From positions 558,001-622,000 of the forward strand of contig CAZHLW010000001.1 of the NCBI GenBank assembly GCA_964533375.1: a DNA stretch of 64,000 bases, in the 5' to 3' direction. A program made the position numbers and the translations under genes. The DNA is from CALREJ01 sp964533375 (lineage in GTDB: Bacteria > Patescibacteriota > Gracilibacteria > Peribacterales > Peribacteraceae). Below are positions 23,777-31,753 of this stretch, one piece after another (within the stretch, counting starts at the first letter, position 1; each line of letters begins with the position of its first letter). The notes under the pieces were generated by a model. It made no database searches, had not been told where the DNA came from, and was given only the letters and a program-made list of their open reading frames with translations.

Positions 23777-24502
23777 ATGGCAACTAATAGCGAAGTTCTT
23801 ATTACAATAAAAAGTTATCTGGCTGAAGCATATACAAAATCTGAAACTAGTATTGTCCCAAAAAAAGCAGACCTTACTTTTGGCAATTCAGTCAAAAAAA
23901 TGGAGCATGCAGTTATTCTTTATATAGATATGAGAAAATCAAGAAATATACTTTTTGATAGCACAGATTTCTGGAGTATAAAAATTCACAAAGCGTTTTT
24001 GCGTGCAGTAACACATTGCTTGGAAAAAAGGGAGGGACATCTTAGAAGCTTTAATGGGGATGGGATGCTTTCTTTCTTTATTGATGAAAATGCTGCCTCG
24101 AGAGCAGTTAAAGCAGCAATGGAAATATCTGGATTCGTTAGAGAAATAAATGAACTTCTCAAGGGACATGATAAAAAACCCATTGATTTTGGGGTTGGAA
24201 TTGCACAAGGAGGTGTAATGGTGGCAAAAAGTGGAAAGGCAGGAGATGATCAGACAAAGCAAGATCTTATTTGGATTGGCGTTTCTGTTTATGTGGCAGT
24301 TGAATTGTCTGAATTTGGCTCAAATCCATATCACATATGGATAAGTAAAAATGTAAGGGACACAATTGAAAAGCAAAATTATTTGAGCGTTGTTAAAAAT
24401 AATGATGGAAAAAGCATGTGGGAAAAAGAAAGTAAATTTTTAAAATCAACTCAAGAGTATAATGAAGCAAGAACCACAACATGGTATTTTAAAGCAACCT
24501 AA
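23777..24502 (+). CDS. pycC: Pycsar pyrimidine nucleotide cyclase (PycC-like class III cyclase)
   Basis: A 241-residue stand-alone class III cyclase domain. In the Pycsar anti-phage system PycC makes cCMP or cUMP after infection. The N-terminal LTFGNSVKK precedes the cyclase core, as in Pycsar cyclases. The metal-binding Asp residues are D51 (ILYIDMRKSR) and D95 (SFNGDGML), 44 residues apart as in class III enzymes. GVGIAQGGVMVAKSG and IGVSVYVAVELSE follow. At the position where class III cyclases usually have the transition-state Asn there is Tyr (Y172), and Glu (E176) where Arg or Lys is usual. ATG 23777 is preceded by consensus TATAAT (23766-23771). The next gene, 12 bp downstream, is the matching effector. 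Base specificity (C or U) cannot be read here. Confidence 0.82.
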   Translation: MATNSEVLITIKSYLAEAYTKSETSIVPKKADLTFGNSVKKMEHAVILYIDMRKSRNILFDSTDFWSIKIHKAFLRAVTHCLEKREGHLRSFNGDGMLSFFIDENAASRAVKAAMEISGFVREINELLKGHDKKPIDFGVGIAQGGVMVAKSGKAGDDQTKQDLIWIGVSVYVAVELSEFGSNPYHIWISKNVRDTIEKQNYLSVVKNNDGKSMWEKESKFLKSTQEYNEARTTTWYFKAT

Positions 24503-24514
24503 CTTCTTACCTAT

Positions 24515-25018
24515 ATGAAAAAAGATGAATTAGAATTTTTACAAGCAGAATTGATTCGGATTTCTGATTTGATTAAATTTGCAGATCAAAAAGTTGCATT
24601 TTTATCTTTGTATTTTTCAGCTTTATTTAGCTTTTGCATTAATCATAAAAATCAATGGGTAAATAGTCTAAAAATTTTTGAAATTGATAAATTGGTCTTT
24701 AATTATATATTATTATTATCACTGTCTATTTTGTTAATTTTTGGATTTATTTTTCTTGCACTAGCTATTTTTCCGAGAACAACAAATAATCTTGTAAAAA
24801 ATTCATTATTTTATTATGGAAGTGTATCTAGGATTAAATTATCTGATTTTCAAAAAGCTTTTAAAAAAACGAATGACGAAAGTTGTCGACAGCAAATGCT
24901 AGAACAAATTTTTACAAATTCTTGTATTGCTAGCAGTAAGATGGAATGTATAAAATTAAGTTCAATGTTTTTAATAGCGATTATCCCGTTAATTGCAATT
25001 ATAATGTTTCAAATCTAA
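24515..25018 (+). CDS. pycTM: Pycsar membrane effector (PycTM-like, DUF5706)
   Basis: A 167-residue membrane protein. An N-terminal helix leads into TM1 through KFADQKVAFLSLYFSALFSF (the family has FADxKA here). TM2 (about 62-86) ends LALAIFPRTT; a cytoplasmic segment with SLFYYGSVSRIKLSDFQKAF and QIFTNSCIASSKMECIK follows; TM3 is about 149-166. This order matches the Pycsar TM effector family, which on binding the cyclic pyrimidine disrupts the inner membrane and stops phage spread by killing or arresting the cell. It is 12 bp downstream of the cyclase and very AT-rich, as is the whole island. Confidence comes from both genes matching as a pair. Confidence 0.8.
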   Translation: MKKDELEFLQAELIRISDLIKFADQKVAFLSLYFSALFSFCINHKNQWVNSLKIFEIDKLVFNYILLLSLSILLIFGFIFLALAIFPRTTNNLVKNSLFYYGSVSRIKLSDFQKAFKKTNDESCRQQMLEQIFTNSCIASSKMECIKLSSMFLIAIIPLIAIIMFQI

Positions 25019-25051
25019 GTTACGTCTTTTAAAAAAGATGAATACATTCTT

Positions 25052-26107
25052 TTATTTGGTATTTCGAATACACTGATTAGAAATTCTATTTGGTTTATAC
25101 CCACCTGGACACTGACAGGTTTTTGTTTTTCCATTTTTTAGGCATGAAGTATTTGATGGAAGGCTGGAAGCACTCGATGCTTTTTTAGGTTTAGAAATAG
25201 CTGTTTTTGAACTTGATTTTGCACTTTCTTGTACACAAGAAGAATTTCCAATTGGTTTGTATCCATTAATACAAGTGCAAGGATTTGTAGTAATGCATTT
25301 GGTTGGAATTACAACTTTCACAATTGGAGAATATTTGCAGGAGCCGTTTTTCATTTCATAGCCAGTATTACATTTACAGCCTAGTAGAGGTGAGTAGTAG
25401 CTGTTTGGCCCGCAAAAATTTTCATAATCCTGTATGCATTGAGTTTTTGTTGAGTTCATTTTATATCCTTTTGAACAATAGCAAAAATCCTTATCTCCAT
25501 AGGAATTTGGACCCAAAGACTCATGACAGGATTGATCGTAACTAATACAACTATTTTCTTTCCATAAATATCCTTTATTACAGATACAACTATTTCCACT
25601 AAGAGTTGAATTTGCGGGGCATGAGTATTTTATAGAAGTTGCTCCAGAAGGCTTCTTTTTAAACGTCAAGTCCTCATGATCATCAATTGCCGTAGTAAAT
25701 GTTTTCTTTGCACACCACTTAGCCATATCAGGATGAATTGAAGGTTCTAATGCTTCATTTGCTGTTATATAACCTACAAATTCTAAATCCGAATTTACAA
25801 TAATGGGTGGAGTACTTGTAAATTCATTATATACGCTATAAGAACCGAACTCATTCCCAAATGTACCAAATTCATTATTTATTGAATCTGAGCGAAATTC
25901 ATTTCCCCAACCAAATTCGTTTGCAATGGACTCGCTACCAAACTCATTTGATATAGAACCAATATAAATATATTCATTATAGTCATATCCAAAAATAGAC
26001 ATTCCATCAACATCATCACAAGTGAGAGATGATGCTAGAGAAGTCTGTGGAATAAAAACAGAAGTAATCAGATATACTGCTGAAATGATTGCTTTTGTCT
26101 GCTTCAT
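25052..26107 (-). CDS. Secreted Cys-rich protein with NEFG repeats and EGF-like modules
   Basis: A 351-residue exported protein. The signal peptide covers about residues 1-25 (SVFIPQTSLAS). Residues about 50-100 hold repeats of the form S-(I/V)-x-NEFG (SNEFGSESIANEFGWGNEF, NEFGTFGNEFGSYSVYNEF), a motif known in small secreted bacterial proteins and usually followed, as here, by PPIIVNSDLEFVGYITAN. The C-terminal half has about five Cys-rich units of the type CxCNKGYLWKENSC, CYCSKGYKM, CKCNTGYEM, CTCINGYKP and CQCPGGYKP, separated by Ser/Lys linkers. It is likely an extracellular adhesin or matrix protein. It is AT-rich like the defence genes but transcribed the opposite way from its own promoter. 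Confidence 0.75.
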   Translation of the reverse strand: MKQTKAIISAVYLITSVFIPQTSLASSLTCDDVDGMSIFGYDYNEYIYIGSISNEFGSESIANEFGWGNEFRSDSINNEFGTFGNEFGSYSVYNEFTSTPPIIVNSDLEFVGYITANEALEPSIHPDMAKWCAKKTFTTAIDDHEDLTFKKKPSGATSIKYSCPANSTLSGNSCICNKGYLWKENSCISYDQSCHESLGPNSYGDKDFCYCSKGYKMNSTKTQCIQDYENFCGPNSYYSPLLGCKCNTGYEMKNGSCKYSPIVKVVIPTKCITTNPCTCINGYKPIGNSSCVQESAKSSSKTAISKPKKASSASSLPSNTSCLKNGKTKTCQCPGGYKPNRISNQCIRNTK

Positions 26108-26113
26108 GACTTA

Positions 26114-26142
26114 AGTATAGCTATCAAAAGCCTTCTGTCTAA
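26114..26142 (-). promoter_or_regulatory. Promoter of the NEFG-repeat protein
   Basis: On the minus strand: TTAGAC (26137-26142), 17-nt spacer, TATACT (26114-26119), then 6 nt to the ATG at 26107. A leaderless message is predicted. Confidence 0.55.
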
Positions 26143-26159
26143 TTATCTTTACGTAACTG

Positions 26160-26235
26160 TGGTGGACCGGCTGGGACTTGAACCCAGGACCAATTGCTTA
26201 AGAGGCAACTGCTCTACCAACTGAGCTACCGATCC
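26160..26235 (-). tRNA. tRNA-Lys (CUU)
   Basis: Acceptor GGATCGG/CCGGTCC with one T-G pair, anticodon loop CTCTTAA with anticodon CTT (plus-strand 26200-26202), T-loop GTTCAAGT and encoded CCA. It lies at the right edge of the AT-rich island, a typical integration spot, but no duplicated 3' end was found at the other edge. Confidence 0.96.
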
Positions 26236-26337
26236 ATGGTGTGAACGACTGCAAATTCTTGCCAATACGTTTATTGGGCCGACAAAGGATATCAAAAGAG
26301 ACCCGGGGTGCAAAGGGGAAGATAATGGCTTCATTTA

Positions 26338-26371
26338 ACAAATACCCAGGTCTGGTGAACTGGGTATTTGT
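26338..26371 (-). terminator. Long hairpin behind the DUF6166-like gene
   Basis: A perfect 12-bp inverted repeat ACAAATACCCAG (26338-26349) and CTGGGTATTTGT (26360-26371) with a 10-nt loop, 30 bp beyond the stop at 26402. The T-run is weak on either strand (TTTGTT leftward), so terminator function is probable rather than certain. Confidence 0.55.
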
Positions 26372-26401
26372 CTGAAACAATGGTACGAACGCATTTGCCC
26401 T

Positions 26402-26815
26402 TTAGCTAAAGCGCTCGACGTCGGCTTTAGCATCTGGTGAATGGAAGTACACGCACATCCAGATGTTGTATTCCGTCAAAGCCCATCCTGTTTCTTGGTT
26501 TAGCTTGCTTACGATTTTCTCCAGGACAACGTGGTACCACTTTTTCGCAATCACGTCGCCGAGAGCATGTGCCGTAAGTGCTAGGGCAAGCTGATGCGGT
26601 CCAGCTCCACCATAGCCCCACGAGACACCTTCCGAATGCTTCTCCAGATCCTGACGTTGATCGATTGGTTTTCCATTCAGAGAAACGATCTGAATAGGTG
26701 GATTTTCATTGATAAACGTCGTGAGCCTTCCCTCAAAAATCATTTGTGGGTAGCTGCCATTTACCTGCTTCAAGATGGACTCCTTCTGATAAAGAACTGT
26801 TTCAGACACATCCAA
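26402..26815 (-). CDS. DUF6166-like small protein
   Basis: A 137-residue soluble protein. The region GVSWGYGGAGPHQLALALTAHALGD (about 64-88) resembles the DUF6166 pattern (F-x-W-G-Y-x-G-S-G-P-x-Q-L-A-L-A-I-L), found in phage and mobile contexts; function unknown. The start is a TTG at 26815 with a GTG two codons later; neither has a clear ribosome binding site, so the true start may be up to a few residues downstream. The flanking sequence is AT-rich and the gene lies close to the tRNA-Lys and the defence island, so it may belong to the same acquired segment. Confidence 0.6.
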   Translation of the reverse strand: MDVSETVLYQKESILKQVNGSYPQMIFEGRLTTFINENPPIQIVSLNGKPIDQRQDLEKHSEGVSWGYGGAGPHQLALALTAHALGDVIAKKWYHVVLEKIVSKLNQETGWALTEYNIWMCVYFHSPDAKADVERFS

Positions 26816-26859
26816 AAATGGATAACTTATTTAAACATTTTTATATTTAAAAGTCAATA

Positions 26860-27720
26860 TCACAACACCTTCCTCGCATGCGCCGTTTCCGGATTATCGC
26901 TCGAGGGAACCATAATCGCGATAGGAAGGCCGTTGTGCCACGCAATGGTGTCGTCGGCTATCACAAGCGGGATTTTCTTTCCAAGCGTAATAGCGGCTGC
27001 CTGGTCTGCGTCTACTTCAATGGACGGGAAGGACACCAGGAGTTCTTTTAAGGGAATTACATTTGTCCAGACGGCAGCATCGGGCTTGGTGGCGTTTTTC
27101 ACATCCCATTCCCCTACTTTCGTGCGGTGCAGTCCTGCAAGGTACCCGCCGCAGCGCAAAAGCTGTCCGAGGTCGTGTGCGAGAGAGCGAATGTACGTAC
27201 CAGAGCCGCAGGCTATGCGGAGCTTCAATGACGGATAGTCATACGAGACAATATCGCACGCAGTGACCTCCACATCGCGCTTGGGCATGTCTACGTCTTT
27301 CCCCTGCCGTGCCAAATCGTACGCGCGCTGGCCGTTTATATGGACTGCTGAAAATGCGGGAGGCTGCTGAGAAATTTTTCCTACAAAGCGTTCTTCTATT
27401 GCGCGGCGGACGGCTATCAGGTCCGGAATCTGGACGCCTGGTTTGAGGGCGACTTCTTCTATCAATCCTTCGCGATCATAGGTGCTACTGACAGCGCCGA
27501 AACGAATGTCTGCTTCGTATTCTTTGCTCAGGCCATTAAAAAACTCGATCACCTTCAGGGCTTTTGCTCCGACCGCAACCACCATCAACCCACTGGCTGC
27601 CGGGTCGAGCGTGCCAATGTGGCCGGCTTTCGATTCATGGAGGGTATTGCGAACTGTCTGCACGACATCGTGACTGGTGGGGCCGACTGGTTTATCGATA
27701 AGCAAAAAGCCGTGGCGCAT
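26860..27720 (-). CDS. truB: TruB, tRNA pseudouridine-55 synthase
   Basis: Makes pseudouridine 55 in the T-loop of tRNAs. The 286-residue product begins MRHGFLLIDKPVGPTSHDVV and has the catalytic Asp in GHIGTLDPAASGLMVV (about 36-51), ALKVIEFFNGLSKEYEADIRFG, QQPPAFSAVHINGQRAYDLAR and SGTYIRSLAHDLGQ. The first TruB domain is complete and the C-terminal PUA-like tail is short. A -10-like TATAGG with TTGGCA 16 nt upstream ends 8 nt before the ATG. It stands alone; rbfA and infB are not adjacent. Confidence 0.95.
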   Translation of the reverse strand: MRHGFLLIDKPVGPTSHDVVQTVRNTLHESKAGHIGTLDPAASGLMVVAVGAKALKVIEFFNGLSKEYEADIRFGAVSSTYDREGLIEEVALKPGVQIPDLIAVRRAIEERFVGKISQQPPAFSAVHINGQRAYDLARQGKDVDMPKRDVEVTACDIVSYDYPSLKLRIACGSGTYIRSLAHDLGQLLRCGGYLAGLHRTKVGEWDVKNATKPDAAVWTNVIPLKELLVSFPSIEVDADQAAAITLGKKIPLVIADDTIAWHNGLPIAIMVPSSDNPETAHARKVL

Positions 27721-27762
27721 GCAGGCAGCCTATAGATTTTGGCTTCAATTTGCCAGCTAAAC

Positions 27763-27797
27763 CCCTATAACCCAAAACCTAACACCTAAAACCCAGG
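27763..27797. repeat. Short CCTAA/CCCAA-type low-complexity tract
   Basis: A run of ~6-nt units (CCCCTATAA, CCCAAAA, CCTAACA, CCTAAAA, CCCAGG) between truB and the 28-residue gene. Similar tracts occur at 45061-45098, 57437-57467 and 58637-58672. Confidence 0.5.
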
Positions 27798-27884
27798 TTA
27801 CGCAAAGGCGGGCAAAATAGCGCCTAACACAATGGCACAGAGGCCAAGAATGGCTACGGCACGGACAATGTTCTTTTGCTTCAT
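27798..27884 (-). CDS. 28-residue hydrophobic peptide, coupled to the PKD protein
   Basis: From ATG 27884 to TAA 27798. The peptide starts MKQKNIVRAVAILGLCAIVL and ends GAILPAFA. It has a positively charged N-terminus and one hydrophobic helix ending in a signal-peptidase-like AFA, so it looks like a signal-anchor or a tiny membrane peptide. Its ATG overlaps the TGA of the upstream PKD gene (ATGA), a classic arrangement for translational coupling, which is the main evidence that it is translated. The family is unknown. Confidence 0.5.
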   Translation of the reverse strand: MKQKNIVRAVAILGLCAIVLGAILPAFA

Positions 27885-29896
27885 GGTTGAACGGTAAGAG
27901 TGGTAGAGGTGGTGTTCTGGTAGCCTTCGCCGTCATCCACGGTCAGTTTGACGGTGTAGGTACCTGGCTGTTCGTACAGGTGGACGGGGTTCTGGTCTTC
28001 GGATTGGGAATTGTCGCCAAAGTCCCAGAGATAGTTTTCCGGAGCGCCGGTGGTGCACTGGGAATAGAATTGCACGGAGCTTCCAGCCTGGACGTTCTCG
28101 CGGCTGCGGGTCATACATGCCAGCAAAACTGGAGCGCGCACAACGAGTGCGGCGGTTGTCTTATGCGACTTACCGCTGGCGGTGCGAACAGTGAGGGTAA
28201 TCGTGTACGTCTTTGGAATGGTGTAGGTGTGCGAGACGTTAGCCCCCTGTGTGATGTCCGGGGTGCCATCACCGAAGTTCCAGATGAAACCGGTGGGGTC
28301 ATCGTTTGGAATACTTGTTTCCGATGCATCAAAATTTACCGTGAGCGGAGCCAGACCGGTTTCCGGGTTCATGGTGACAGACACGAGTGCGGACGGTTGC
28401 TTCACGAGGACTTTGTATGTTTTGCGGAAGACATGATTATTCAAATCCTGCGCGACGAGCGTGAGGTTGAATGTGCCGTCGCGGCGGTAGATGGCCTGCA
28501 GGACGTTGTCGGTGGAACCGACCTCGGTGGCTTCCGGTGCTTCCCAGTTGAATTCCACAAAGGCGGTTTTCGTTTTGGGCGTGAGATTGACCGTCAGCGG
28601 CAGTTCGCCCTGGATGGTGTCGCCCTGCGGGAGTGGAGATCCTTCGAAACTCAAATCCGGCAGCACGAGTTCATCCACCACCTGCACGGCTGTGTGTAGC
28701 ACTGCGACCGTGCCGCTTTGCGAGCGGACTTTTGCTTCCACCGGATAGTTGCCGTTTTGTCCGTACGTGTGCGCAACGCGGAGCCCTGTGCCCTTTTCGC
28801 CGTCTCCAAAATCCCACTGCACGTCCGCAATCGGTTCACTGGTCTTGATGCTAAACAGGCTGGCAAACGGAGCGGAGCCTATAAGGTGCGACGGCTCATT
28901 TTGAATCTCCACGGGGAACGGCAGAGCTTCCGGCTCCTGCACAGTGATGGTGCGCTGGTATCTGGCCTGCGTTTTATTGGTGAGGGAAATGAGGGCCGAG
29001 ACGGTGTACGAACCGGTTTTGAAGTAGGTGTAACTTGCTTGCGGGGTCTTTGCCGTTTCGTCGACTTTTCCGTCGCCGTCAAAATCCCACTGCACTTCCG
29101 CGATGGCGGTGGGGTCTTTCACGATGGTGGCAACACTGAAGACCACGGGCTTCTCGACAATGGGCACAGCCGGGGAGACACCGAAGACGGCATTTAAAAT
29201 AGTGAAGCGCCTGCTGGCGTTGCGGATGGTGCCGTCGCCTGCGACCATGGTGACGCTCAGCACGTACGAACCCTGACGGTCATACGTCGCGGTGAGGGTC
29301 GGCACAACGGTTTCCTGATCCACTTTGCGGTCGCCGTTGATGTCCCACTTGTACGTGACCGGACGGAATCCGCGCTGCGAGAGGAGCGACACGGCCTGCT
29401 CGACGCTGAAATTCATGGAGACCGGAGCGACCCAGTCCTGGCTTGATGCAGGTTGCGTGATGGCAATGCCGACCGACGGCTCGCGGGAAATCATAAAGGC
29501 GGTGCCGGCGCTCAGCAGCAGACCGGGAATCACGAAAATCACGAGGCGGATCAGACCTTTCTGGCGGATGGCGGAAGTGGCTGTCGACTTTGCGACACGC
29601 AGGAGTAAACCGGCTCCCGCAGCCAAAAACACAAAACCCCCTATTGCCATACTCAGCATACCGACAAGCACCATGGGCGCGAGCGATTGGTTTTGCGACG
29701 GGAGCAGTGACAGGAGAACAAACGCCCAGATGATGTAGAGCAGATAGGCGGCAGAGGCGCCGATCAGCAATTTCTTTTCCCAGGAACGGACGGCATCCGA
29801 CAGAGGTTCTGCAGATGGAGCGGGTGCAGGGGGTGGTGTGGGAGCGGCGGATGCGGAAGTGGTCAGTCCGTCAACGGATACGGGATTCTCTGCCAT
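27881..29896 (-). CDS. Membrane-anchored protein with multiple PKD domains
   Basis: A 671-residue envelope protein. A Pro/Ala-rich cytoplasmic N-terminus (~40 residues) is followed by three membrane segments (about 43-65, 74-97, 113-133) and about six extracellular PKD-like domains, shown by recurring WDINGDRKVD, WDFDGDGKVD, WDFGDGEKG, WNFGDGTPD and WDFGDNSQ motifs each followed by H/YTY..G.Y.V/ITLTV strands. PKD domains are Ig-like and mediate protein or polysaccharide contacts at the cell surface. The gene lies 3 bp behind a lipoprotein gene and overlaps the start of a 28-residue peptide gene, so the three form an operon with an envelope role. Confidence 0.85.
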   Translation of the reverse strand: MAENPVSVDGLTTSASAAPTPPPAPAPSAEPLSDAVRSWEKKLLIGASAAYLLYIIWAFVLLSLLPSQNQSLAPMVLVGMLSMAIGGFVFLAAGAGLLLRVAKSTATSAIRQKGLIRLVIFVIPGLLLSAGTAFMISREPSVGIAITQPASSQDWVAPVSMNFSVEQAVSLLSQRGFRPVTYKWDINGDRKVDQETVVPTLTATYDRQGSYVLSVTMVAGDGTIRNASRRFTILNAVFGVSPAVPIVEKPVVFSVATIVKDPTAIAEVQWDFDGDGKVDETAKTPQASYTYFKTGSYTVSALISLTNKTQARYQRTITVQEPEALPFPVEIQNEPSHLIGSAPFASLFSIKTSEPIADVQWDFGDGEKGTGLRVAHTYGQNGNYPVEAKVRSQSGTVAVLHTAVQVVDELVLPDLSFEGSPLPQGDTIQGELPLTVNLTPKTKTAFVEFNWEAPEATEVGSTDNVLQAIYRRDGTFNLTLVAQDLNNHVFRKTYKVLVKQPSALVSVTMNPETGLAPLTVNFDASETSIPNDDPTGFIWNFGDGTPDITQGANVSHTYTIPKTYTITLTVRTASGKSHKTTAALVVRAPVLLACMTRSRENVQAGSSVQFYSQCTTGAPENYLWDFGDNSQSEDQNPVHLYEQPGTYTVKLTVDDGEGYQNTTSTTLTVQP

Positions 29897-29899
29897 AGA

Positions 29900-30811
29900 T
29901 CAGCGGAGGGAAGGAGGAACGGAACCGGACATATTCTCAAAAGCGGGAATACCGGTGAGGGAGCTGCCCGGGAACGGCGCAGCATGTGCGGGAAGCGTGA
30001 TAGTGACGGGCTCGTTATGGCGCGTGATGGCCATGATGAGCGTCAGGTCCTGGGGCTTTTTCGGATTCTTTGAATGAATGTTCCACTGAATGCGGCGCGT
30101 CTGGAACGTCTCCGCATCAATCCATATTTTGCCCGTTGCCTGCAAATCAGCCAGAGCTTGCACTTCTTTTTCGGCATCTTTGCCTTGCATGCGGGTAATT
30201 TCCATGAAGTAATCCTTCATTTTGGCCGGATCAATCTCCACGTCGTACTGATACGCCGTGCGGTTGTCGATGGTTGTAAGCCCGTTATCATCCGTCACTT
30301 TGATGACACTTGCCTGCATCCGCAAAAGCGATGGATCCGGCGTAATGTCCTCTGCGGAGCCTTCCTCTGTAGTACCTGATGGAATCACCCACCACTGGGA
30401 AAGCATCTGTGTGAGCAGATCCGGCGGAAGCAGCTGGCTCGGCGGATTGAATGTGAAGGTGTTCAGTTTCAAATAAACTTCGTTTTCTGCGGCGACTATC
30501 ACATCAGCAGAAAGATTCACGGTGCTGTCCGTGTTCTGTTCATCTGTTTTCTCTGCATCGGTTGTAAGGGCGAATTGCAGCTGCTTTCCACCATCGGAGA
30601 GCGTTCCGTTGATGGTTGCCGTTCCTTCCCATGTTCCTTCCAGCATATCCGTTGTGCCGGAAAAATCCGCAGTCACCGTAAAGGCGGCGGACTCGAGCAT
30701 CTGTCCGGCTTCGGCTGCTTTATGCAGCACCTGGGACGGCGGCAACGTTCCTGCGCGGGTGCAGGAGACGAGAAAGACGAGGGAACTTGTTGCAAGAAAG
30801 AATCGATTCAT
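29900..30811 (-). CDS. Lipoprotein, LolA/LppX-like fold possible
   Basis: A 303-residue exported lipoprotein. The signal peptide MNRFFLATSSLVFLVSC ends with a lipobox (LVSC). The body has alternating beta-strand and helix patterns (SAAFTVTADFSGTTDMLEGTWEGTATINGT, AYQYDVEIDPAKMKDYFMEITRMQGKD, TGKIWIDAETFQTRRIQWNI), similar to lipoproteins with an LolA/LppX-type half-barrel that bind lipids or hydrophobic ligands. That fold assignment is by strand pattern only. It precedes the PKD gene by 3 bp. A TACACT lies ~28 nt upstream of the ATG. Confidence 0.7.
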   Translation of the reverse strand: MNRFFLATSSLVFLVSCTRAGTLPPSQVLHKAAEAGQMLESAAFTVTADFSGTTDMLEGTWEGTATINGTLSDGGKQLQFALTTDAEKTDEQNTDSTVNLSADVIVAAENEVYLKLNTFTFNPPSQLLPPDLLTQMLSQWWVIPSGTTEEGSAEDITPDPSLLRMQASVIKVTDDNGLTTIDNRTAYQYDVEIDPAKMKDYFMEITRMQGKDAEKEVQALADLQATGKIWIDAETFQTRRIQWNIHSKNPKKPQDLTLIMAITRHNEPVTITLPAHAAPFPGSSLTGIPAFENMSGSVPPSLR

Positions 30812-30846
30812 GGATGGGCGAAAGACCGGGAGTCAGTGTACCAGAA

Positions 30847-31713
30847 TTATCGGCGCGTGACAGAACTTGCTTCAATATCACCCGGCTCTTTCAGAGTCAG
30901 ATCAATCGTACGCTTGCGGGAGGCAGTCACATCCCCGCGGATGGTCAGTAGCTTTGATGCATTTTTCTGAAGCAGCAGTGCGGGGTCAAACGTCACTCTG
31001 AGGAGATCGTCCTCAAGCGATGCGGTGACTGCGGACACTCTCTGGCCGTTTGCGGTGTAGATGGCAAGATGCTGAAGATCGGTACCGCGCGCAGAGCCGT
31101 CGTTCGTGAAGGTGATGGCGGAGACAGACTGGTCTTTTGTTGCGGCCTTGAGCGAAAATCTGAGCAGGGTCCGCTGCTTTCCAAAGAGGACATTGCGTGA
31201 TGATGTCGGTACTTCCGCATACGTGATGCTTCCTGCGGATTGCGGAACAGTCGAAGTGACCGATGTGGCTGCGGTTTTAAGACTAACAGACGCGTCTGCC
31301 TGCACATCAGCACTCTTCACAAGAACAATGCTGTGCTCCCCTCCTGCAGTCGCCGATGCCGCGAGGTCTGCTGCAACGGTGATTGTCGTTGTTGTGCAGG
31401 CATCAATAGTGAGTCCTGCCGGGCGAATGACTGCGAATGCACTCTGCTTCTGGAGCACTGCCGTGCGGCTGAGTCTCTTTGTGCCATCCAGCAAATAGAG
31501 GCGGGAGATATCATCCGTGGCACCGATGCCTTTGTGATGTACAGTGATGGTTTGTACTTTTACAGGAGCAGCGCATGAGGCCTGCAGCGTGAGAGTCAGC
31601 ATCGGCACGCGAGTAGCGCCCAGCGGAACAGATGCAGGAGAAGCAGGTGTCTGCGCTACCGTCAGCGAACCTGAGAGTGCTGCTGAAAGAAGCAGTGATG
31701 AAAGAGGGATCAT
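30847..31713 (-). CDS. Exported beta-rich hypothetical protein
   Basis: A 288-residue protein with a signal peptide (MIPLSSLLLSAALSGSLTVA), then beta-sandwich-like repeats (PMLTLTLQASCAAPVKVQTITVHHKG, TTTTITVAADLAASATAGGEHSIVLV, TLLRFSLKAATKDQSVSAITFTNDGSARGTDLQHLAIYT). The strand pattern and the A/S/T-rich composition resemble secreted Ig-like domains seen in CPR surface proteins. Two Cys residues near 47 and 105 could form a disulfide. No family name can be assigned. A -10-like TATCAT (31720-31725) ends 6 nt before the ATG, so it may have its own leaderless promoter. It precedes the lipoprotein and PKD genes. Confidence 0.7.
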   Translation of the reverse strand: MIPLSSLLLSAALSGSLTVAQTPASPASVPLGATRVPMLTLTLQASCAAPVKVQTITVHHKGIGATDDISRLYLLDGTKRLSRTAVLQKQSAFAVIRPAGLTIDACTTTTITVAADLAASATAGGEHSIVLVKSADVQADASVSLKTAATSVTSTVPQSAGSITYAEVPTSSRNVLFGKQRTLLRFSLKAATKDQSVSAITFTNDGSARGTDLQHLAIYTANGQRVSAVTASLEDDLLRVTFDPALLLQKNASKLLTIRGDVTASRKRTIDLTLKEPGDIEASSVTRR

Positions 31714-31753
31714 AGTCCTATGATAGGCGATGCATCAGCAGACACCAGAAAAA

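Noticed and set aside
26160..26235. tRNA-Lys as integration site with a duplicated 3' end
   Set aside because: No copy of the tRNA 3' end was found near 22.45 kb, and no integrase is present, so an att site cannot be claimed.
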